From NCBI RefSeq assembly GCF_035083965.1, contig NC_089727.1:2733501-2797500 (forward strand): 64,000 nt of DNA, read 5' to 3'. The position numbers were made by a program, and so were the translations under genes. Below, one piece after another: positions 35,228 to 48,243 of the stretch (position 1 is the stretch's first letter; each line of letters opens with the position of its first letter). The DNA comes from Branchiostoma lanceolatum. Lineage: Eukaryota; Chordata; Leptocardii; Amphioxiformes; Branchiostomatidae. Under the pieces are notes generated by a model. It saw nothing but the letters and a program-made list of their open reading frames with translations. It was not told the DNA's origin and did not search any database.

Positions 35228-36240
35228 CAACAATTACTTCTTCAGAATAGGTTACAAGACTTCCATAATGCTTTCCCTAAAAGGTCTTCCCAACCCTGGT
35301 TTCTCCAACAATTGCTTTTATGACAAGCTATTATATATCATCCCTCACCTTCATTATATTGTGCAGATTTTTCAAAGACAGATAGGTTACATCAAGAAAT
35401 GCCAATGACTTCTTCAGGAAAGGTTGCAAGACTTCCATGATGATCTCCTTAAAAGGTCATGTCTTCCCAATCCTGGTTTCTCCAAGAAGTGCTTTTAAGG
35501 GAACACAATGTAGTTGTCAAGCTTTTGTTTTTCATTGCTCACCTTGCACATTTTTCAAAGATTGCATGAATAATTACTTCTTCAGGAAAGGTTGCAAGAC
35601 TTCCTTAATGCTTTCCCTGAAAGGTCTTGTTTCATTCATTATTGTTCACCTTCATTATATTCTGCAGATTTAGCATTCTGCAAAGACATAGATTGCATGG
35701 ACAATTACTTCTTCAGAAAAGGTTGCAAGACTTCCTGAATGCTTTCCCTAAAAGGTTTTCCCAATCCTTTTTTCTCCAAGTCCAACAAGAGCTTCTATGA
35801 CAAGCTTTTATTAATCCTTGCTTCACTGTATTGAGAAAATTTTTCAAAGACAGATAGATTGTAGCTCTTAGTCTTTCTTTTTTATTGCTCATCTTTCTTC
35901 CACATTTTTCAAAGATTGCATGAACAATTAATTCTTCAGGAAAGGTTGCAAGACTTCCTTAATGCTTTCCCTAAAAGGTCTTGTTTTATTCATCATTGTT
36001 CATCTTCATTATATTCTGCAGATTTTCAAAGACATAGATTGCATAAGCAATTACTTCTTCAGGAAAGGTTGCAAGAATTCCTTAGTGCTTTCCCTAAAAG
36101 GTTTTCCCAATCCTGTTTTCTCCAACAAGAGCTTCTATGACAAGCTTTTATTTATCATTGCTTCATTGAGAAAATATTTCAATGACAGATAGATTGTAGC
36201 TCCCAAGCCTTTGTTTTTCGATTGCTTTCTTCCACATTTT
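35228..36240 (-). repeat. MAT2B: Six tandem copies of the MAT2B last-exon end plus 3' UTR
   Basis: Copies begin near 35228, 35405, 35563, 35690, 35914 and 36040; the functional one begins near 36245. Each repeats, on the minus strand, the coding end ([17 protein letters not shown] then TAA in the best copies). Most continue into TGACAAGCTTTTATT, which includes a poly(A)-signal-like AATAAA. Spacing is 125-230 bases. Several copies keep the amino-acid sequence and the stop. Confidence 0.85.
36147..36152 (-). terminator. MAT2B: Candidate MAT2B poly(A) signal
   Basis: AATAAA on the minus strand, about 108 bases past the stop codon, inside the first duplicated 3' UTR unit. Other copies offer alternatives further downstream. 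Confidence 0.4.
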
Positions 36241-36259
36241 TCAAAGATTGCATGAACAA

Positions 36260-39200
36260 TTACTTCTTCAAGAACGGTTGCAAGACCTCCTTTATACTCT
36301 CCCTGAAAGGCCTCGTCTTCCCAATCCCAAGATCCCGGAGTCTTGAGATGTCCAGGTGTGCGTCGTAAGGGCGGGGGGCTCCCCCAGAAGGCTCCTTGTC
36401 AGCCACCAGGTGAGAGGAGGGGAGGCTGAAGACCTCCGCCATGGCAACAGCCATCGTGTACTTCGTCATCTCCTCGTCTCCGCTCCAGTGGAACACACCA
36501 CACAGGCTTGGGTCCTGTGAATGGAAAACAGGAAAGTCTCAGAAGACACAAATGGTGGGAAAGTTGTCTTTTGGTTGCAATTTTAAGGTTATGACACACC
36601 AATTTAATTTCTAGGGTTAACGGATTTTTATCTGGAGGCCCAAGTAAGGCTGGAGGCCCAAGTTTGAGGAGAGCCACACCTCAAGTGCCCTAGAAGCACC
36701 TTTATACCACTGTCTTAATGCCATCATTTTACCCCCTTGTATGGAGATATTGTTATCTTCGCCGAGTACTTGTACTCGGAGAAGATTATGTTTTCGGTTG
36801 AAAAATCTGTTGGGTGGGTCTAAATGTATGTCAGGAGCATAACTCAAGAAAGCTTCAATGAATCTTTAAGATTTTTGGTAGGTGTGTAGTGGTTGTGCAA
36901 AGGAAAGTCAAGTTTGAAAATGGTTCACCTTGCGTTTTTCAACAGTACTGCAGCAGACTACATTTTTTTGTGTTTGTATGTAGGCAAAAAAAGTGACGGA
37001 AACATTGATGGATCTTCATGATTTTTGCAGGTGTGTAGATGTTGTGGAAACGGGGGTCAACGTCAAAAATGGTTCCCCTGGTATTCTCCGTTGGTACTGC
37101 AGCGGGCTTTGTGTGGATGTGTATTTGTATGTCGCCAGCATAACTCAAGAAGCTGTTGATGGATCCGTATGATATTCAGTGGATGGGTAGGGTTTACAGA
37201 AAGGAAGGTCAAGTTCGATAATGGGCCTTCTAGCGGGTACCTAAGGTACTGCAGCGGAGCTTCAAAATTTAGGGGCATATTTTCTGAAAGTGCTATGGTC
37301 ATGACTTTTGTGTGGTAGATAGTTCATGCCACAGAAAGTAAGTTCTGTAAATTTTGGCTCCCTAGCGGCTTGTTAAGAACTGCAGTGGGTGTTTTTGTTT
37401 TGACATTCGGACATGAATAACTTGAGAAGGGGTCGACAGATCGTCGTGATGTTTGGTATGTAGAGAGCTCAGATGGTGGTTTACATTATCAATGACTAAT
37501 TAAGCAAATCAGGAGCTAATTTGCATAATTAGTAAGGAAAGTTTGTTAACCTACTGCATTTCAATGGGACATGGGACAGTGTCAGGTCATGTAAACAGAT
37601 GGCCTTGCATAAACGTACATGTAGGTCAAATAAATAAACTATTCTCCAAGCAGAGGTGTGGGTCCTGCTGGTTTAACGCGTTCAGTTTAGGCATTTTTGT
37701 TCAACACGGTTGGCGACATAACGAAAAGGGGACAAAATATAAAGCCTGACAAAAACACCTAAAACACGTCAACAACCAGCCAGATTTTTTCTATTCATAT
37801 ATATTGACTTTACTATTTCATCATCACTTTCAACTTACAACACTGCAATATCGAACCTTTGTGGCCCATATTATCAACGTACTCATATTGTTTCATGACC
37901 AGTTATAACATATATCAGCACACTCTACACATATACTAGTCCTGTACCAGCAAATGATTTTTAACCATATCTAGACTGGACTCATTCGCCCCATCATAAC
38001 TTCCAAATGGTATGGTGCATGATCAAATTTGCAGGGGGTGATAAGCACGTAAATATCAATCACTCTCCATGATAAGCCTTGATTATTTGGCGAAGACAAT
38101 GTGTTCGTGGAACTCTAGTTTTTTATGCATCTGAGTGCAGGAGTGACAAGGAAGTAGGATTCAGAGTTGGCAGAATTAGTCATTTATCATGTGACAGCTG
38201 ACTGACATTCCAGGTCATGGGGTCAATGGAAGAGGCTACTAATTTATGGAGACGTATTGTCTGGGTTTTTTTCTGTGTTTTTGCAGTTAAACAAAATGCA
38301 CATTTTCTATGTGCATCGTAAAATGTGATTTGTGATAATCTAGACCTTTACAAGGGTTTTGACCTATAGCACACTGAAGTAGCCATTTGGCACCCAATCT
38401 CCTGTTGGTTACAGAGTTAGGCAGCAGGGAGAAGGTTAACATAACTCCTCACCTGTAGCCTCTTCTCCGCCAACTGCCTGCAGACCGCAGCGACGTCCCC
38501 TACGTGTGTCGGATACCTCCTCTCGTAGTCCGACATCTTGGCCGTCTGTCCTGAGTTCTGCACGGCGCCAAAGAGAACCGTCACAGCGCTCTCGTCTACT
38601 GCCTCCACTGGTCCGTACAGGATGGGAACCCTCAGCACAGCACCATCTGAAAAATAGTACCTCCCCGTGAATTAGTAGCCTCTTCCATTGACCCCATGAC
38701 CTGTCATGCCTGATACTTAACTTCAGGATGGTCACCCTCAGCACAGCACTGTCTGACGTTGAATTAAAAATGAATCTCAATATAGAAAATAATAGCATCT
38801 GCACTACTTTATCATCAGGCACATGGATTGTCTCCTTGGCATAACAGATAGGTTGTTTGGCCCAGGGTTCGAACCCCATGACATGCCACCGATATTGTGT
38901 GCTTGGGAAAGGCACTTAACACAACTTTCCTTACTCCATCTAGGTGTAAAAATGGGTACCTGACTTCGGTTGGGGAGGTAAAAGGATAGGGATGGGCTCT
39001 GCCTTCCAATACAATGCCCTAGACACAATAGATAACTACCCACTGCCCCTAGGGTCTCAAAAAGGCTATGTGGGACTACCTTCACCTTTTGCCATCTAGT
39101 TTAGCACTAATATTGTGAATCCAAGAACCAACATGTTGATTTGATGTGGCCTTACCTTTGGCCACCTCCAGTGCAGTCTTCTCCCCAGCCAGTTTGCTGG

Positions 39201-40697
39201 CCCCGTATTTGTTGAGAGGATTTGGCGCGTCCGTTACCTTGTGGGGGGGAGACTTGCCGTCAAACACGTAGTCAGTACTGATGTACACCAGAAAGGCACC
39301 AACATCAACTGGAATATAAATAGTGGATCAAAACCTTCAAACTATACTAATAAGAATATAACAGAACAATATGTTTACTTCTGTGAAGGTAAACATAAAT
39401 ACAGATTACATCATTCAGGTCCTAATAAATCTATATCAAACAAATACCATTTACGCATACATAGTACAAAACGCACATTTTGATCACTGCAAATCTCTTT
39501 TAGATGCATGTTAATCATAATTTGTACATCCAGGTTATAATTCTGTGGCAACATTGCAATTTCCAATAACCCACTCATCTGGGCTTCATACGCAAATGTG
39601 TAGCACATCGGTGTGACCACAAGAGAAAATTTTTTGAAAGATTCCCATTTTTTGTAACAAACAGTGAGATACCAGCTTTACCTGCAGCCTGGGCCACTGT
39701 CCTCGTGGCGTCCACGTTCAGCGCGCTCGTTGCTTCATCATCCTTCTCCACCACATCAGGTCTTCTCTGGGCAGCGGAGTGGATCAGAACGTCGGGCTGG
39801 AAATTAAAACAGTCGAGTCTGTCACCAGGAACCTTCATGGAAATTTGCTTCTTGGGACAGACAAAGATTTCACTCCATCCGTACCAAGAATCTGAACTTC
39901 TTGACACAAAATTAATGAAAATGTATTTTCGTAAACTGAAAATGACAGATTTAACCAAGAAAATCAATAAGAATGATGAGTGGGATGGAAAAATATTTGT
40001 AGCTGGAGACAGCCCTGGATAGCAGATTTCACCCCCTCATAACCACAAGATTTTAGGTTTCTTAAGGGTAAGAATAGAACAGAACATCTCAAGTACACTA
40101 AAGAACCCATCACACTTCTCTTTTACACATTAACGGTCCATCCTGGAGTAAATGTAAAAAGGTAATGACGAGTCCCATGTAGCTTTTTTGAGGCTGTCAC
40201 AGGGGCAGCGGGTTATTATCCTCTGTGTCTAGGGCACGGTTTTGGAAGGCGGAGCCCATCCCTCTCCTTCCAATTTTACGCCAGGGTGGAGTGAGGAAAG
40301 ATATTTTAAGTGCCTTTCCCAAGGACACAGCATCAAGCCAGAAATTGAACCCATGACCTCTTGATCTTGAGTCCTCTGGTCTAGCCACTTGACCATTCAA
40401 AGCCACTCTGCAGTGTGCATCCTGGAGTGAATGGATCAAACGTGTGTGCATTATGCTGTTTACTCAGTGGTCCTGCACCGCAGACACACAACTGTGTCTC
40501 TTCATACACACGCCTACCTTGAATTCCTGAACAGTCTCCCTCACGGCTGCCTGGTCCCGCAGGTCCACCTTCTTGAGCCTCCCTCCCGCTCGTGAGTAGG
40601 CCAGTCCGAGGACCTCCCATCCTGTCGCGCCCTGGAACTCCTGCATGAGGGCACGGCCCAGCAGGCCTGACGCCCCCGTGATCAGGACTCGCCCCAT
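36260..40697 (-). CDS. MAT2B: Methionine adenosyltransferase 2 subunit beta, 298 aa, five exons
   Basis: Exons (minus): 40697-40518, 39796-39682, 39308-39156, 38646-38453, 36514-36260. Phases agree and the sum is 897 bases with TAA. It is an extended-SDR protein that regulates S-adenosylmethionine synthetase (MAT2A) as a noncatalytic subunit. The Rossmann loop is [17 protein letters not shown]. Next come [72 protein letters not shown] and [12 protein letters not shown], all hallmarks of the family. The YGASK motif is intact. It is slightly shorter than vertebrate forms at the N-terminus; the Met at 40697 directly precedes the nucleotide-binding strand, and a longer upstream exon cannot be excluded. 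Convergent with the epimerase gene. The terminal exon is multiply copied downstream. Confidence 0.93.
36760..37535. repeat. Dispersed repeat, AACTCAAGAAG-type family
   Basis: Internal phrases (GAACTGCAG(T/C)GGG, ATAACTTGAGAAGGG, GGTATGTAGA, ATTTGCATAATTA) recur at 41525-43390. It starts at a short hairpin (GAGTACTTGTACTC). It occupies the last MAT2B intron. 37540-38440 shows no further feature. Confidence 0.6.
38810..39070 (+). mobile_element. tRNA-derived SINE
   Basis: B box GGGTTCGAACCCC, body TGCTTGGGAAAGGCACTTAA, then GGGATGGGCTCTGCCTTCCA and ATGCCCTAGACACAATAGAT. In a MAT2B intron, antisense to it. Confidence 0.7.
40196..40400 (-). mobile_element. tRNA-derived SINE, reverse orientation
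   Basis: On the minus strand: GGTTCAATTTCTGGC, TCCTTGGGAAAGGCACTTAA, GGGATGGGCTCCGCCTTCCA, CCCTAGACACAGAGGATAAT. Same family as 38810-39070, in the first MAT2B intron. Confidence 0.7.
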
Positions 40698-40734
40698 TGC
40701 TGGCTTACGAATGTGCTATATGATATATATAAGA

Positions 40735-40885
40735 TAGACCATATTGTATAAGATAGACTACTACATAATATTGTATTAGATAGATTGGTTAGCCTAATAG
40801 AATGTTATCTATGTACTAGTGAATGCCATACTTTGTAGTAATTGTACCTTGTACAATTGTTGTGCAATAAAGTTATTACGATAAG
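40735..40885 (+). mobile_element. LINE 3' tail next to the MAT2B start
   Basis: TTGGTTAGCCTAATAGAATG, then TACCTTGTACAATTGTTGTG and CAATAAAGTTATTACG: a LINE 3' UTR with its AATAAA, inverted relative to 24405-24560. It begins within about 40 bases of the MAT2B ATG, so it lies in the 5' UTR or promoter. Confidence 0.6.
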
Positions 40886-41149
40886 AAAAACTAACCCCAA
40901 GGGAATGAGAATCAACCTTGCCTTAACTTTGTCAAATTTGTTCCCTACTAGTATTGGACTATCTAAAATTGTATAATATCAATTCATAGTTCATGGTTAA
41001 AAAACCCTGCTCATCAGCAAATCTTGCCACTGACGAAAAGTAGTGGATGCTACTTGAAACGTCTGACATTTTCTGAAATTTCATATTTCATATCCATTTG
41101 CTTGAGTAACATCACTGCTATTTGGTGAATGAGGTATTGTTTTTTGGCT

Positions 41150-41205
41150 TGCCTATCTGTGTGTGTGTTTGTTTGTTTATTTGCTTGTTTATGTGCATGC
41201 GTGTT

Positions 41206-41237
<32 letters not shown>

Positions 41238-41505
41238 TGTGTATATATACTATATATGCATATGTGTGTGTGCACATGTGAATGAATGAATGAATGAACA
41301 CACATGTGTTTTGTGTGTGTGCACATATGCATGCATGTGTGTTTGCATGTGTGTGTGTGTGTGTGTTTATGTGTGTGTGTATATGTGTGTGTGTGTCTGT
41401 GCACATTGTGTGTTTTGCGTGTGGGCGCATGTGTGCGTGCATGTGCGTCTGTGTGTGTGCACATATGCATGCATGTGTGTTTGCATGTGTGTGTGTTACT
41501 AATCT
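41150..41505. repeat. GT-rich microsatellite with an internal duplication
   Basis: TGTG-rich tract. GTGCACATATGCATGCATGT then GTGTTTGCATGTGTG occurs twice (about 41320 and 41458). Open frames through it are low-complexity artefacts. Confidence 0.85.
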
Positions 41506-41524
41506 GCATGAAGTCTGATTGCTT

Positions 41525-43390
41525 TGTTACCTTCGCGACGAATGGTTTCGTCGAGTAGGTTATTCGATGATGCTTGTCTGTGTGTCTGTTAGTGAACAGA
41601 ATAAGTCGAGAACGCCTGGATGGTTTGTTGTCGTATTTGGTGTGTCGGTGTGTATGTGGGAAATCTCAAGATGATTAGATTTTGGGCGAAGTGTTTTGCA
41701 TAATTAACGAGAAAAGTGTAAAAATGTGTTAGATTGTATGCTCATACTATGCTTTCTGGTTGCGACGTGTGGGCTGTATTGTTTCAGGGGATATTGACAC
41801 GGGTAAATGGGTGCAAAGTTGGTCATGAGGGGTCATGAGGCAGGCAGGAAACGTCAGTTACTGCCAGGGACAAATTGGCTATCAGCCAGCTGTAGGGCAG
41901 ATACAAGAGATAGACTTGCCCATATAGGCAGTAATGCTTTAAAGCACTAAAACAAGGGCTCAGAAAAGGATTCACCTTAATTGCAAGCCCCCAAAATTCT
42001 TATGCACCAGAAAGCCACATCTGTCTACTTTAGAATCATGCAAAGAAAATAGACAGTTGACCAGCTCGTTCTCTCGTAACAGCTGACAGACGAAAACAAT
42101 CGTCAACTTTGACCTACTCCCAGCCTGGAAGAGTCCACTCGGAGCATGTGAAACCAAACCACAAAGATATCTCCTTACACCAATTAAAAGACTGAAACAT
42201 ACAAATTTTGACCAAAGTTGGATATACACGGCCTTATATGAGTAAGAACAGTCATTAATGCAGTGCCACAGCATGGGAATACCGAGCATGTCTGTGTGTC
42301 TGTTAGTGAACACGATAAGTCGAGAATTCTTGGAAGGATCGTCTTGGTATTTGGTATGTTGGTAGGTCTCGATGAAACCTGAAAATGATTAGATTTTGGG
42401 CCCCCTATCGGCTTGTTACGGTACTGCAGCGGAACTTCCTGTTATGATATCTCGTGTTGTGGACATGCTATGGAACTGATTTTTGAGTGGTAGATAGCTC
42501 GTTGGGCAGAGAGTAAGTGGTATAGGTTTGGGCCCCCTAGCAACTTTTTTGGAACTGCAGGGGTAGGTTTTGCTTCAGACTTTGAAAGGGAATAACTCAA
42601 GAAGGGCTTGATGGAAGGTCATGATTTTTTGCATGTACATAGCTTGAGCGATGATGTACATGATTGGATACTTATTATGCAAATCAGTAACTAATTTGCA
42701 TAATTAATGAGGAAAGTTTATACATTCATCAATTTCCATGATAGGACTCGCAAACATGTGACATATGTAACTGAGGAAGAGAGAAATATTAATAGATATC
42801 AGCTATGCAAATGAGAACCTCATTTACATAATTAATGAGAAAATAATATAACTCGAGATGGGCTTGATGGATGGTCATGATTTTTGGTATGTAGATAGCT
42901 TATGTGATGCTTTGTATGATTGGATGATAATTATGCAAATCAGATTATAATTAATGAGGCAATTTTAAAAACCTGCTGTGTTCCATGATATGACTATTCA
43001 AATATGTGACATTTGTAACTGAGGAAGAGAGGAATGTCAATAGATAGAAATTATGCAAATGTAGGCCTAATTTGCATAATTCATGAGAAACTACTATCAT
43101 TCCACACTAGTAAATAACGGCAATTTCATACTTGTTGCATTTAGAAGTTGTGTGAATGTGAACACCATTGAATCAAATTATGCTAATAAGGAGCTTATTT
43201 GCATTATTGATGAAAAATGTTAGCATAACCTTCTTTGTTAAGCTCATAATCATAACAAGGAGGTTTGGACAACTTATGTTATTTGGGTGAGGAGGATCAA
43301 CTGGTATGATTTTTGATTGATGAAAAACACTCCTAATACGTCAGTCATAAAGGTCAAAATCATTTAGCGAAGGTATGAGGTCGTAGAACT
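41525..43390. repeat. Dispersed repeat cluster
   Basis: Related to 36760-37535. Units with AATAACTCAAGAAGGGCTTG, ATGGTCATGATTTTT, GTA(C/G)ATAGCTT and ATGCAAATCA...TAATTTGCATAATTAATGAG recur near 42590, 42840 and 43020. No gene is seen between 40890 and 43660. Confidence 0.6.
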
Positions 43391-43724
43391 CTTGTTAGGA
43401 GATGTTTTTACAGCAAAATAAACTGTCATTGTTATGCCCCACTCCAAAAGAGGGCTGGTCTGCCTTTGTGTCTGTCTGAAATCATTTCACACACACCAAC
43501 CCACCCCCACCCCCTAATAAAGGCTAAAATATATGGTCCTACAAAGTTAGGGGGGGGGCGTATGCACTCAATCAGTGAGCCAGGCCTTTCTGGTCGATGA
43601 CCTTTGATGCCGTCTTTGCATGTAGTCTCAAACTTCCATCAGAATAAAGCTGAAGCTTTATTTACGATAATGGTAATCCTAAGGTCACGAAAGACCAAAA
43701 GACAACACAGATATGTACACGTAC

Positions 43725-43955
43725 CTTCCACAGGTGGACCCGAGTAAAGTTGTGCAGATCACTTCCGGGTATGCGACCTTTGACCCTTAGGTACACTGTA
43801 TGAGCGCGAGTTATGAAATCATGCTTATTCAGTGCCAATGACAAATATTTATTGAACAGCCTTGCGTTGTAAATGTTTGACAACGGCGAAAGCAGGAACA
43901 GCCAAAGAATAGAAATTGGTACGTATCCGTATACGTTTATCTTTGCCGTATACAC
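43725..43955 (-). CDS. Candidate isolated first exon, 77 codons
   Basis: The minus-strand frame MYTAKINVYGYVPISILWLF then LLSPLSNIYNARLF resembles a signal anchor and ends exactly at TGGAAG|GTACGT. No partner exon was found and the start context is poor (TTAGTGTATG). It may be chance in a repeat-rich region. Confidence 0.2.
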
Positions 43956-44852
43956 TAACTTAAAGACTTAGGCCATGTTGATTATGTTTAGCCATAAGTA
44001 TGGCTAAACATATTGTTTTCTCTCATGTTTCTTCTCCTGTCAAATCTTCAAATCGATTCATCTCTGTCATTTTTTGACCAAATGACCTGAAATTTGGTAC
44101 AGAGGTAATGTAGGCAAAAACCAATGTACGTTCTTTTCCTTTTTTTGATATTGACCTTGAAAGTGATTTTATTGAGGTTTTTATGCTATTGTTAGCATAT
44201 CTTGGCCTCCTGCGCCCTGGTATTTCAACCGAATGACCTGAAATTTGCTGTATATGTGGCTTGAACAAATATTTAAAGGACTACATTCCCATTTTTGGCA
44301 TACGTATATTCAAAACGATTTATTTTGGGCTTTCTTGACAATATTTGCCACTTCTGTCACTTTCAATACTACATATGACCTACAGGTCGTTGACCCCGAG
44401 TGCCTTGCACCTGGCCAAGCTGGAAGTTTGCTTACGAGGAGGAAAGACCGGACATAAACATTTAACGTGATTATCGGGAAAACACCATGTTCCCTTTAAC
44501 TCAGTGGTTAAATTGCAGTTTAGGAAATTTTATAACAGAAAACAAGTTAAATCAATGATTTTGTGAATGTTTATTCTAGCATTTATTATTCCAGATATTT
44601 TCAAACTCCAAATTCTTCAACACAACACGGGAGATCGTTTCTCCTCAGACTGGCGCGACACTCCTGTCAAAATTGATTGATGATCTCTCTCTGCCGCCGA
44701 CTTCATACATGATCAAAGGCGGGTGGTAGGCGGTGCGCGGGGAAACGTAAACATATAATGTAGCGAAGTGTTGCACAAGGAATTCTCACGCTGAGGGGTA
44801 CATGAAATAATGCTTACAAAATAGACCTCTATGAATCGGGCTACATTCAGCA

Positions 44853-45054
44853 ATGGTAGACGGATTCGGGGCATGCGGCGCAACAGGCGTTTTGATCCGG
44901 CACGTTGTCGCAGCGGTGCGTCGCCGATACGCGATCGAAAGCACGCCGCTGTCTGTCTCGGACCAACACGCGTCTCCCGTGATGTGTAGCGTCCACCACC
45001 AGGCCTTCCTACATGTCCTACGTACGGGCGTATGGCCAGTAGAGTCAGTCCCCG
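44853..45054 (+). CDS. Candidate first coding exon in a CpG-rich patch
   Basis: ATG in the context GCAATGG opens MVDGFGACGATGVLIRHVVA, then RRRYAIESTPLSVSDQHASP, ending CCCCG|GTAAGG in phase 1. The surrounding 44690-45100 is rich in CpG, unlike its neighbours, as at an active promoter. No domain recognised and no second exon found. Confidence 0.3.
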
Positions 45055-45468
45055 GTAAGGTCAATGATTCGCCCCTTTGCGCTAGCTTGTAACGTTAAAT
45101 GAATGTACCCTCTGGTGGCCAAACTTCACTGACAAACTTTCTCCCTATTATCATCATGAGCTTGCGTTAGTCTGGTACTAGTGACTATTATGTGCCGGGA
45201 ACGTTTATCTATCGCACGCCTTGGAAGGAAGTTCAGCCATGATAAATGGTCGGCCGTTGCGAAAATTTGGAATCCCATGCTGTTGATTTTCGTGATTGAA
45301 TCTGTAAGAAAATATATTTTCATGTCGTTCATGTTTTTGGGACGGACGCCGGGACGGGGTGGATTTTTTCTATCATTTTCGTCCCGTTAGTAATGCAAAT
45401 CGAATCGTGTTGCACAAGAGGCAAAACACTAAAAACGTGGGTCTTGTGGAGTGTTTTGGAGCGGGAAA

Positions 45469-45705
45469 ATGCCGGATATTAGCGGTGCCGAACAGTGTAC
45501 ATCGTCGCGCGCGGGTGACGCTCCGTCAAAACAAATCCGCTGGTGGTCTAGCGCGGCCACCGAAAATAGGCAGAAACACACAGGAGGACTTAGCACCTTC
45601 GTTTATGAGGGCAACTGTGAAAATCTTTTGTTACAAATTGTTCGAACATTGAAACATTTGGATAGATGGTTTGAAACTGTTCTAAATAAAGAGATTTTTG
45701 TGTAG
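45469..45705 (+). CDS. Unrecognised 78-codon frame downstream of the CpG patch
   Basis: The start context is GGGAAAATGCC. It encodes MPDISGAEQCTSSRAGDAPS, then QIRWWSSAATENRQKHTGGL, STFVYEGNCENLLLQIVRTL and LDRWFETVLNKEIFV before a stop. The first two thirds are CpG-rich and look coding-like. It could be a small gene, an exon, or part of a transposon. Confidence 0.22.
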   Translation: MPDISGAEQCTSSRAGDAPSKQIRWWSSAATENRQKHTGGLSTFVYEGNCENLLLQIVRTLKHLDRWFETVLNKEIFV

Positions 45706-48243
45706 TTACGTTCGAAATGTTTCCAACGTATGTGAAATAAGTTCAAACATGTTATAAGTTTCAATTCTAATTGTTTGAACACTTTAGAACTATTGTGACT
45801 TAGACATTCTTTTAATCAAAATAGTTCAAACATATTACAAATATTATACTAAAACCCTCTCGGTGACTTTGAATTGACTCAAATATGTTGTTTTTGTTCA
45901 TTTCCTTCGTCTCCTGTCAAATCTTCATATGTATACTATGGAAAACTTCATTCTTCCCTGGGGTTGATCTTTTTTAATTCAATTTTGAACTGGGTTGATT
46001 ATGCGCAAGAGTGTAATTTTCAGCGGATATTTTTCGACTGGTTTACATGGAAATGGCACGGAATATCCCATTCTTGCAAGGGGAGGATTCTTTAATTATT
46101 TTTCAATTTTGAGCTGGAATGATTATGAAAAAGTCCATTTTTTAGCAGAAGTGTATTTGTTAATCAATTAGTGGATATGGTTGTGGACTGGTCCGTATTG
46201 TGTTGAGGTGCTACTGAAAAACTCAATTTTGGACTGGGGTGATTCATTTTTTTAGTGCAAGTATTTTAGAATGGTCCATTGTTATTTTGGGAGAGTCCAT
46301 TTTTTGCATGGCGAGGAGTATGGCTAAACATGCTGTATTTGCTCGCAAATGTTGCCTTTCTAGTTTGATTTATCATTATATGGATGACGTCCGACACGCG
46401 CGCGTCAATTTTCGTCCGTTTAAAAAAAAAAATGATAAAATTTGGCTATACTGTATATCGGAGAAAGCAGATGCAAAATGAGGCAATAATGCTGCAAATT
46501 ACAAAATAAAAATTTGGAAAAGGCTACATGGGACTGAAAATAAAAAATATCAAAAAAGTTTGGAAACTAATGTCGCAGAATGCCAATGTCAATTCCAAAA
46601 TCAAAGAAGAAGTTTTGAAAGAACAAATATGAGGGACCTACATTTCGGTATACCATACTCTGTGTGTCAAGTTTTGTTCATCCTTCCTGACAACGCAGAT
46701 TTCGTAATGAAGGCAACTTTTTTTGCCAGACTTTTTGTTTATTCACACTTTCGCATTGAACAGTTTTGGGGTCCCTAGCGGAAATCAACAATCAATCAAT
46801 AATCAAATCAACATGGCCTTACGGCATGCGGCAGCAACAACACCCATGTCGCAATGCAGTGCGTCTCGAATCTTCTAAATGTAATGACTAAATGAAATAT
46901 AACCACAAAGAAGTCCTTTGCAACTTTCGATAAAAAGTTCAACCCTGCGATACTTACTTATTGAGCATCTGAGTTGGCAACACTATAGTTACTGTTCAAG
47001 GCACAAAGGAAACAGGTGTATATGATCTATATTTATATATAACAAGTTACTGATGTTACAGCCACTGAATATCTTCTAGATTGCTGCAATGTACATCGAC
47101 AGAATAATAACTGATTTCAAAGGGAGCTCAACAAAATCATCCAAAAAAAGAATACAAAAGTAAAATATTTGACAAATCATGCATATTCACCATAATATAA
47201 CATTAAGTAGTAACCATCGAACATAGGCCTTACAATTCACTATAGTCTAGTACAGACTACGACTTGGTGTTGAGCACAAAAATAAAGTAGCACGAAATTC
47301 GAAAAACAGTTTAAAAGTTCAGAAACAGTTCAAATATTCAAAATACAGTTCAATATACAATTCAATCTATAGCAGTATGTACTGATATTACATCAATTGA
47401 AACTCTTTGAATACTTTATTTTACTAATGCTACAATGGAGCTGAATAACATTGGAATTCGCATCAGCAACCTAATCTCCAAACAAATTTGAATATTCCTA
47501 CTGAAAGTCTTTTTGGTTACAAAATAACGTTACAACTTATAACTCTCTCCGCTTACATTGAAAACTGCAACTGATCCAGGACAATGAAATTGCACATTAC
47601 ATAATGTGTTCAGCGGGGGGTGTCGTTAACAGTATGACGGGATGACCCCTCGGATATTAATGAAGTTTATCTGTAAACAATTACTATCTCGAGATATCAA
47701 ACAAACAGACATCTCACAACAGTCCCACATGATATAGTTTGTGTGGAATTGAATAAAATTGAATTAACTCAGTATGTCTAGAAATGGGTGGAGGCATGGC
47801 CTGCTCCCGATACAATCATGTTTTGTTTTGTGTATTGTCAACGAATAACGCTATTGTGTCTCAAACTCTTTGTACTATTTAATCTGTGTTCTACAACAGC
47901 AAGTTACTAGTATTTGAATGGAGAAGCTCATTAACATTTCTTCTACTGGTATCAAAATTCACTAGAGTTAAAGATTCATGCTTCTTTACTCACGACGCCT
48001 CCAGAATGAACTCGACATGCTTTTTCATTTCATGTGGAGGCCTTGGTTATGGGATATGTTGGTTGAACTCTACCCAAACGAAAATGTCTTAGTTTGCCGC
48101 TTGAAGTGAGGCGTTTTTTTTCAGCCATGATATTCGTAGTAATTATTTACACCCATTTCTGGGGACCGTGGTGGCTCCTCAGAGGTATAAATGGTGCTTC
48201 TTTCTACATAGTTGTTCTCAAAGATTATTTGCCATCCCCATAG

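Larger units (their letters stand above)
43970..46800. repeat. Repeat-rich region with TATGGCTAAACA hairpins
   Basis: TGTTTAGCCATA and TATGGCTAAACA form a hairpin at about 43985-44010. CTCCTGTCAAATCTTCA recurs at 44034 and 45911, and TATGGCTAAACAT at 46319. This looks like one older element split by the CpG-rich block at 44690-45550. No gene assigned outside the two exon candidates. Confidence 0.45.

Noticed and set aside
41972-42313. 113-codon minus-strand frame
   Set aside because: Lies wholly within a dispersed repeat cluster; no homology or splice context.
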